Below, piece after piece: positions 56,518 to 64,000 of a stretch of 64,000 nt of DNA; positions within the stretch are counted from its first letter, which is position 1; each line of letters begins with the position of its first letter. The position numbers and the translations under genes are program-made. The DNA comes from Zygaena filipendulae (taxonomy: Eukaryota > Arthropoda > Insecta > Lepidoptera > Zygaenidae). The DNA is taken from the NCBI GenBank assembly GCA_907165275.2, contig OU015663.1:2182501-2246500 (forward strand), given 5' to 3'. The notes beneath the pieces were generated by a model. The model ran no database searches. It was not told the origin of the DNA and was given only the letters and a program-made list of their open reading frames with translations.

Positions 56518-59084
56518 GAAGTGCCCCAGTTAAACCACTATGATAAAACCCTTTACAAAAATGCTTAGCCTTGCATTGTCGGCCCAAGGTTAGAAACGGC
56601 GAGCGGCAATTGCTTGTATGTAACTAATAGTCTCATTATGTCCATGAAGATGGGGATAGTGGGACGTAGAGCAACAAGGAAAAGGTGGAAAAATTTCCAA
56701 CTAAAACACTTTAATATGTATGTTTTTGTCACAGTTTTATATTTTATTTGACATATCCTCAGGACACATAATAACATTGTAAAATAAAACAAGGTACGAA
56801 TCGTTTCAATACAAATAAGACACAGGTGTGGTTGGATTCATAGACTTCACACACGTCAAAAGTATATTATTTTATGTGTATTTGTTTTCTTTCATAGTTC
56901 ATGTTCGCGTTATATTTGATCTGAGATTACTTCACAACGCAAGTTTACAGTAAAATTATAAACTTCACGTAACTAATACAATCTAAATAAATACCTAAAA
57001 ACAAATACCTAAATAAAAATAACCATTAGCATTCAAAAATGGCACTAAGTATCTTCCGACGAAAATTTTAATAATTTTTTTTCCAAAAAATTTATACATT
57101 TTTTTTTTATTCTGTCAAAACCTTGTAAAGCCTCACAGTAATTGCGTATTCATAAATATTTCATTCCTGACTTCCGATCGTAATTTTGATCCCTCATCGC
57201 AACCTCGTAACCGCAGATCAAATACGACCTTAAAATTAAAAGTTAATAATAATAAAATTATAGGATTGTTAGTTTAAAACTACCTACTAAACTACGCTTC
57301 TGGCACACCTCGCGTTTTGTACACACGAGTATAACAACATACCCTTGCCCTACCCGCGTACCACACTACCCAAGAACGACTAAATATTATTATACTTTTA
57401 TTTAAATTTTCATCGTAATTTATAGGTAGTACATTTTTCATAATAACGTAACTCTTAACATAAAAGATAGGTAAACTATACAACAGAAAAGTTTATTATT
57501 TAAAGAGCTCACTGGAATTGGGAATTATTTTAGTGGGTTTTTTTTTTGCGTGATTTTAGACTGCGTGCGAATTTCTCGCGCCAAAAAAAAACATAATACA
57601 TTTTGATAAAACTGTTCATTTATGATAACCAGATTTATGAACAAGCGCTGCGTGTTTTTGTTTTTAAATTAAATTATTATGTAATTGTTATTTATACAGC
57701 GTGTAACAAATATAAAATAGGTACAATATTTGTGTGACGATATAGTTCATTTTACCATCAAATCATTCACTCTCCCTTACTGCGGAGGTCAGTAGGGAGC
57801 TACTTACAATTAATGCACGATTCTCTGTGATGGTACACAAATTCGATACATATTTTATTGACACCATATTAATGGTCTACGCCTTTTGATAACCGCGAAT
57901 CAACCATAAGATTTAAATTTTCAAAGTCACTTTCCATTACACGCTGTACAACATTGCGTTCCGTGTGATGATAGTTATTTAGTTGCTGGTAACAGGTTCA
58001 TGAGGTATTCGTTCATTTTATACTCTGTTCCATTATTTATCAACATCTATAATATAACATCTCTCTATTATTTACATTTATATTTCTATAATATGTAGGT
58101 ACCTATATGTATAATTATATTTTGTATATTATATAATATCTACTGCTATAAACGTTTTCAACGTGCGCATATTTTATTCATCTCCAAAATTCTATTACAA
58201 ATATATATTTTGTTTATGTATCTCTAACATGACACTAAAATTAAGATTATTTCAATAAGGGATATAATATCGTCATTCGAAGTCTTATGTCCTAACTGCA
58301 AGCATAGTAAAGTATCAATAAAATTATTGTGGTAAAAAAAAACCTGCGATCATTATAAAACTCAAACAACAAATGGGACAATGATATAAACATCAAAACC
58401 ATACTGATTTAAATAACATATTATTGTGTCAACTATTGACAACAATAATTATAATTTTTCCAAAGCCGATAAAATATGAAAAGACACTCAGTAAAATTTG
58501 TACCATTTAAAAATTAGTATCATGTTAGATTGCTGGACATAATATAATACAACTTAATGTAACAAAATAGAAGCTTTGCACATGGAGAAAAATACATAAA
58601 TTTTTTATCACGGTAGGTATATAGTATAAGTGGAACAGTTATAAAAATATTACTTTACAGTATTATAAGTGTGGCTTTTCATCTTTGCGGCAGATTGGGT
58701 TAACGTTTATATTAAACGATAATTACAGATCATCCATTTTGCATTTCTCAATCTATTGGTGAAATAAAAGACCCATTTCACTGTGCCACATTGAAACGCC
58801 ACTTCTACCGGGGTACGGTTAGAAACTAAACGGGGTCATCAGATTCCTTAAAGACGTTCGTCTTCAGCTCTGTATTAAACAACAATGTAATGTAAGTAAT
58901 AACTAAAGATATAAACAAAAAAAAAACGTAAAGATAACAATAATGTTTACATTTCAATGATAAATGCGCCGAATACGGCCCCGCATTCACCGAGACCCTA
59001 TATACATTGATTATGGTCGAGGAAACATAAAAAAAAAACAACACTGTCAGAAGGTATAATTCATTATTAACAACCGAACCAGAA

Positions 59085-59280
59085 AGGTCTCGGGTTCGAT
59101 TCCCGATTGGTGCGGACTTCGTGTAACGAACACAATATGGTGCCGCTTTCCAGGCTGAAATTTCCTCTACAGTTTAATATAATATTTAATTAGCAGTACT
59201 TATATACCACGTTTGTTTAGTTTCCACGACACAAGCTTATAGCATATTAAGAAATAACGTGAGTTGTGAAATCATAAACT
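59085..59280 (+). mobile_element. SINE family D (D5), diverged
   Basis: GGTTCGATTCCCGATTGGTG, CACGTTTGTTTAGTTTCCAC and GACACAAGCTTATAGC are recognisable. The only clear transposon in the CPSF2-ERR interval between 56,600 and 60,200. Confidence 0.65.
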
Positions 59281-60226
59281 TTAGTTGCTGAGAAACTAAC
59301 ACATTTTTTATTATGCATTATAAAACGGAAGAGTTCATTTTCCTCGATCATAATTCTTTATGTTGGTTTTCCATAGAAAATACAAAAGGAATTCTCCCGC
59401 CTTTTGTTTTTTTTTTTTCTGTAAACCGCAGCAATTTTATAATCTCTTTAGTTCGTAACCTCACCGCATCGTAAAGCTAAATATATTTTTTTTAATATAC
59501 AAAAATAGTAACAAGTTTTTGTACTAAATACGTCCATTGTTTTGTACATTAATGGCGCGAGGCCGCGACGTCATCGCTTTATAATAATTAAATAACCCCA
59601 AAACCAACCTCACTTTTAGTCCTATGATTATATTTTAAATTAAATTGACAACAATTTCTCGTAAAAAAAATTTCTACCATCGAGTACTTGCCATTTCACA
59701 GCCATCATTCCACAGACTGAAAATATAAGTCTGCCTGCTTTTTTTTATTTTATTTTTATACAGAATAAAAAAAACTGTATATTTGTAAATCACATTCATA
59801 CAATAAATAGTGTATTGAAATAATAGTTACATTATTACAGTTTACCTTTGATAGGTATTTTATTAAGTGAATGTCGATTTAAATGCAGACAAAAATTTAT
59901 ACAGCAACAAATCTCGCAAACGAGCGATATCTGGATATGTGTTAACTACTTTGTGATGTATAACTTTATTTTTTATGGTCGCGACCCCACACCCGCCGTT
60001 TATATAATTAAAACTTTTTTTTTTTTAAATCGTCCACAATCACACCGCGCACACACACTCGCTGTACCGTGACTGACGTTTCACATATTATATAGTTCCA
60101 TCTAACACAGCTTAACTAAAACAACCAGCGACGATCGAAGGTACACGATAGCTCGGAGAAGAAGCTTTGTATTACAATATATAACATTACATTTTATATT
60201 ACAGGGGGTCACCGTTCACCGTAGAC

Positions 60227-60515
60227 AATGGGCTAGATGACTAAATTTTAATTTTTTGTCCGTCTTGTAGATTAATAAAAAATAATGGACACGTATTTTT
60301 CCTTTTCTTCACGTAATCGAAAAATAACGGCGATACATCGAGTTGAATTTCCGTGTGACGTCACGCCTAAGCACACTTTATACTTAGTTATGACGTCTTA
60401 TTTCTAATCATTTTTTCAACAAAATATACGTGTCTATTATTATTTTTTTTCTATCTAACTCACAGACTGAATATATGTAGAATTTTGCTTTTTATACCCC
60501 GTCATCGTGCCCATT
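60227..60515 (+). mobile_element. Family A-like MITE (A7) just past the ERR stop
   Basis: Runs from AATGGGCTAGATGA to GTCATCGTGCCCATT, the same subfamily as A6, with one TGACGTCA. It ends 39 bases beyond the ERR stop codon, so it lies in the presumed ERR 3'UTR. Confidence 0.75.
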
Positions 60516-60554
60516 GGAAGCGGCCCATGGATGTACCAAATGCACAGTGGCCGC

Positions 60555-63525
60555 CTACCGTATGCACGCCTCGATCATCTCGATGAACAGCTTGTTCATG
60601 TGCACGCGCCGGTCGCGGTGCACGCCCGACCAGAAGCGGCGCACCGCGAGGTCCGCGTGGCGCAGCGCCGGCAGCACCAGCAGCAGCTGCTGCAGCGCCG
60701 CGTTCGGGCTGGTCACGCTGGAAACGGGCGTTGTTTGTTACGGATTTTGGTTCTCACATCGGTGGCTATCGAGTTATTTTTTTTTTTTTTACTATTACTA
60801 GTGGAGTTTTTTTTTTTTTTTTATTAAAGAAAATTTATTTCCTTCAACGTTTTTTCTGTTAATTTTTCAGAAAGAAGTTCTTTATCGCACGGTACGGATG
60901 GGGACTAGGATTTCAAGCGTGAAAGAAATTTTCCGTCACGGCGTCATGGGTGCGCGCTTAGTGGTTAACGGTTTTTGGAATGCTTAATTTATTATTGGTT
61001 GCTTATTGATTTTTTTCTGTCTCAGAAACTACGAGGCGCAGAAACTTCGTTCTATCCGGGTATTCCAGGTTTTTGGCGCAGAAACTTCGTTCTATCCGGG
61101 TATTCCAGGTTTTTATTAGTTTTTTTTTATTCACATGTTTTCGTAGTAGTAAGGATTCGAAAGTAGATATTTAAAAAAAAATAAAAAAGTAGCTCGAGTA
61201 CCGCAAGGAGCAGACGGCGTCGTTGAGCGCCTGCAGGATGGCGTCCCGGAAGCGGCGCAGCGCGGCGTGCTCGGCCACGCGCACCTCCGAGTTGGCGAGC
61301 GCGAGCGCCTTCAGCAGCCAGCACTCCTCGGGCACCGCCTCCGCGCGCCACAGCCGCCACGACACGCCGCACACCTGAGCACCGCACATATTTTTATCTA
61401 GTCTATCTTATAGACGAAGAAAAACAAAACAAAAAAAAGAAAAAATATACGAATAAGCTAATTTATTGAAGCGTTTCGAAGCGGTCGTATGACACTGACA
61501 GATAAGTAACCTATACATCCAAAAGTGAAATTAAGGTTCAACTGTGTCGAGTTGCTTCCAAAAGTTTCAGGAAAGCATCGAAATGCATCTTACTAATTAG
61601 AATTTGAATTTAAAAAGCTTTAGAAAAAGTAAAATATGTGCTGACTATATTATGCACTTAGTTTTTTTTGCCTTCCCTGAAAGAGGTAACTTCCCCAAAC
61701 AAAAAATGTCGTAATTTAACCATGGCTATGATTGGTGGTTTGTTGCAACGTTCCATTCCACAGAATTAAGATATTGAATATTTTGGAATAAAACTGATAA
61801 TTTTTTAATAAATCTTTCACGTGTATGCTTTCCTCGGGCACTACTTTTGAGATATTGACCTAATTTCCAATTATAAACATGCATGTTTTCCACCGTTACA
61901 CTAAGCTGAATGCTCAAATTCATCTCACCAAAACATTTGAATGTAAATAAAATTTACCAACAAAACAAACATGAGAATCGGCCGTACGGACTTAGATTCC
62001 TTTGCCTCGCACGCGCACACGACAACAACCAAAAAAAAAAAGAAACTAATCAACGTCATCTCGCACGCACGTGCGTGTAGAGGTCGTGCGCGCCGATGTC
62101 GCGCGCCTGCTGCTCGTCGAGCGTCAGGTCCACCGCGAACCGCAGCCGCAGCGGCTCCTCGCCCCCCGCGCCCGGCCCCGCCGCGCCGCCCGCGTGCCCC
62201 GTCGGCATCGAGCGGTAGGCCAGCATCAGGCTGAGCATCTCGCCCCACGTGCTCTGCAGCAGCCGCATCTGGGCACAAGAGCGGAACTCGTTACGCACCT
62301 TTAGAATTTAAAGTAACACATGGTCAGAGGTGGGTACAAAAAAGGACATAGAGTAGGTACTTTTTAATACAGTTGCTCAAAAAGTGGCATATTGCAGGGA
62401 CGTATAGCGTTCGGGAAGTGGGCTATTACATACTCGAGCTTTTTCTTTACCTTTTCCGAACTCGTGCGTTCTCTTTCCCAACTGTCAAAAATGGCGAAAC
62501 GACTTTGACACACTTTTTGTATTGCGCAACGTAGGTTTCGTATTACTAATACGACTAGCGCCATCTCTTGATCACAGTTGGAACTTAGTTGAGTTTGTGT
62601 TTTTATTATTTTACTAAATTTCTTCATTTTTTTCGCAACTGTATTAAAAATAGTTGTTCAGTACACGTGCGGAACCGTCATTGCAAAGAGTTCCGACTGT
62701 CAACCCTCACCTTCGGCTGCGCCTCGGCTCGGGTCGACATTTGTCGGAACTCTTTGCAATGACAGCCTTTCCGCACTTGTAATGAAATATACTATTCTAT
62801 TCCCGAATTCCCGCGGGATCTTCGAAATTAACGCGGGTGAAAGCTAGGTAAAAGCTAGTTTTACCGTGTATAGGGGTCAGTTATGATCACACATAAACCT
62901 GGTCTTGCCATTCGTCCTCAGTTGCCGCATAGTGTCGCCGCACTCACACTATTAAAGAGATATCATATCTAAAACTGCTAATTGAGTAATGGGGTGTGTC
63001 ATTTTAGTTTAGACAAGCTCTTGGTAATTGTATACATAATGTTCACATAGAATTCCAACGCCCTATTCAATAAAATCGACATGATGGCGGTGTATAAAAA
63101 TCAAAATTCTATTTAGTCCGTCATTCAGTTAGATAAAAAATTATAGTCGCGGATTTCTTTGCCTTTTCAAAATACTTAGATAAAACGCATTAAGTTTAAG
63201 AGTACGTGAAATCGTGACGTCATAAGCCGGTATGAACCCCCTGTACCGGATAGTGGCGTCATGCGTAATTTCGACTCGTTATATCGCCGTTAAAAAAATA
63301 AAAAAACACGTGTCCAATATTTTTTTTAATCAATCTCCACGATACCTGATCGTTGAGCTGCAGCTCCGTGAAGCCGGGTATCTGCTTGGCCCACGTGATG
63401 ACGCTGAGCAGCTCGCGGTCGTACAGGTCGGCCAGCTGGGCCAGCAGCCGCGTCGGGCCCTCGCCGCCCGCCGTCGGCGAGCACGACATCAGCTCCGGCT
63501 CGTACGACGACAGCACCTCCAGGAT
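60555..63525 (-). CDS. ERR: Estrogen-related receptor (nuclear receptor), ligand-binding domain, 3' part of the gene
   Basis: Four minus-strand exons, 63346-63525, 62071-62268, 61202-61374 and 60555-60717, join in frame to 237 residues plus TAG; the gene continues past the right edge. Residue numbers count from the first base of this partial frame. The nuclear-receptor signature WAKxxPGFxxLxxxDQxxLL spans residues 45-64 and crosses the first junction. LKALALANS (147-155) is the ERR-like segment, and LFIEMI (227-232) in the last helix matches the AF-2 coactivator motif. ERRs are ligand-independent nuclear transcription factors that control energy metabolism. Exon 2 has a Gly/Ala-rich stretch (TGHAGGAAGPGAGGEEP) where vertebrate ERRs are shorter. 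The exon at 63346-63525 is taken to start after the acceptor cgccgccgccag; a start further upstream cannot be excluded. Assignment to ERR rather than another receptor rests on remembered family resemblance, but nuclear-receptor identity is secure. Confidence 0.88.
61035..61114. repeat. Perfect 40-bp tandem duplication in last ERR intron
   Basis: The unit starting GGCGCAGAAACTTCGTTCTA and ending CCAGGTTTTT occurs twice without a difference. Confidence 0.9.
62370..62641. mobile_element. TA-flanked inverted-repeat element in ERR intron
   Basis: Inverted ends CAGTTGC and GCAACTG, each flanked by TA and a longer mirrored stretch (TTTTTAATACAGTTGC against GCAACTGTATTAAAAA). 272 bp with no convincing coding sequence. 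TA target use suggests Tc1/mariner mobilisation. Confidence 0.7.
62666..62776. mobile_element. Foldback element in ERR intron
   Basis: GTGCGGAACCGTCATTGCAA and AGAGTTCCGAC are mirrored by GTCGGAACTCT, TTGCAATGACAGCC and TTTCCGCAC. The arms are ~33 bases with a GC-rich centre (CTTCGGCTGCGCCTCGG). Confidence 0.75.
63078..63340 (-). mobile_element. Family A-like MITE (A11) in ERR intron
   Basis: Diverged inverted copy with ATCAAAATTCTATTTAGTCC, one TGACGTCA and CACGTGTCCAATATTTTTTT. Its outer right end is missing; the matching sequence stops about five bases from the 5' splice site of the ERR exon at 63346. Confidence 0.7.
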
Positions 63526-64000
63526 CTGGCGGCGGCGAGAGGGACCGACCTTCATCATTTGTCGTGAAATGCGTATATTTGTGACCAAAACAAAAGTTTT
63601 GTAATTTTCTAATGAGAAAAGATCATTGCTACTGTGCTACTTTTTCAATCTTTCATCTCTAAGCATCCATGTTATACCAAAGTGATTACATACGCACATA
63701 GAATAATTTATAAGTTATTTTAAACCGTGGCAGTGCACAGGCAAACCAAACTTGGTTTTTGTTACACTGAAGTATGTGAACTCTATATCATAATATAGGT
63801 ATTATCATATATACATGACCGATAAGGGTTCCGTTTTTTGCCATTTGGCTACGGAACCCTAAAAAGAAGAAAGAATGATAACAACCTAAAGAATGAATAA
63901 TGGCCGCACTCAGAGTCGACTTAATGATTACTTAGTTAAGTATAGATTTTAAAAACAAAACTGCCGCAATCAGAGGCGTTCAGTAAATTAACGTTAATTG
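63526..64000 (-). other. ERR intron continuing off the window
   Basis: AT-rich; I see no further coding exon. The DNA-binding-domain exons must lie beyond the edge. Confidence 0.55.

Larger units (their letters stand above)
54849..60554. other. CPSF2-ERR tail-to-tail interval
   Basis: Starts with the CPSF2 3'UTR and ends with the presumed ERR 3'UTR. MITEs J2, G3 and A7 lie at the edges. The central 56,600-60,200 is AT-rich and nearly free of recognisable transposons (only SINE D5), unlike the rest of the window, and may include a long ERR 3'UTR. Confidence 0.5.
62312..62858 (+). mobile_element. Helitron-like element in ERR intron, interrupted by two elements
   Basis: Left part ACATGGTCAGAGGTGGGTAC to GTACTTTTTAA and right part TTCCCGAATTCCCGCGGG to GGGTGAAAGCTAG are the halves of one family B copy. 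The elements at 62370-62641 and 62666-62776 lie between them. Confidence 0.6.

Noticed and set aside
62667..62776. Foldback as an intrinsic terminator or ERR regulatory hairpin
   Set aside because: Rho-independent terminators do not apply in this genome, and the position inside a split Helitron-like copy fits a transposon better.

Overview
This is a eukaryotic, AT-rich nuclear window from an insect, most probably a moth or butterfly. The evidence is intron-split genes with GT-AG junctions, no bacterial gene layout, and dense short repeats whose ends read CTAGCTGTGCCCCGCGG, a type I associate with Lepidoptera. All calls come from reading the sequence; no search was run.

Layout. Positions 1 to about 42,100 hold no gene I can support. 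They are a patchwork of short non-autonomous transposons, SINEs, LINE tails and tandem duplications. A two-exon gene for a small unrecognised single-pass membrane protein lies at 42,101-42,955 (+). It is followed at 44,788-54,848 (+) by a complete 13-exon gene for CPSF2/CPSF100, the 100 kDa subunit of the mRNA 3'-end cleavage and polyadenylation factor (730 residues; all 12 intron phases agree). After a 5.7 kb interval comes, tail to tail, the 3' part of a nuclear-receptor gene on the minus strand (60,555-63,525). Its four exons encode most of a ligand-binding domain that best fits estrogen-related receptor (ERR). The DNA-binding-domain exons lie beyond the right edge.

Repeats. Six or more families recur. 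Family A is a ~330 bp terminal-inverted-repeat element whose intact copies carry two TGACGTCA palindromes and one TTACGTAA palindrome. Family B is a set of Helitron-like elements starting TC and ending CTAG between A and T. Family C is a ~237 bp element with ~31 bp inverted ends. Families D and E are tRNA-headed SINEs. Families F, G and H are further inverted-repeat elements. A 539 bp pogo/Tigger-like element (30,116-30,654) keeps a short N-terminal transposase reading frame. Many elements are nested.

Most notable. CPSF2 introns 7 and 9 each begin, within about 15-40 bp of the 5' splice site, with a GC-rich minisatellite (18/23 bp and 29 bp units). The first appears to have been seeded from the coding sequence of the preceding exon: 25 of 27 bases match. 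Because 23 and 29 are not multiples of three and the units lack stops, long open frames appear on both strands; I treat these as artefacts, except that exon 7's own frame runs into the array without a stop. Transposons also press against several splice sites of CPSF2 and ERR. I found no operon-like or defence-like novel system.
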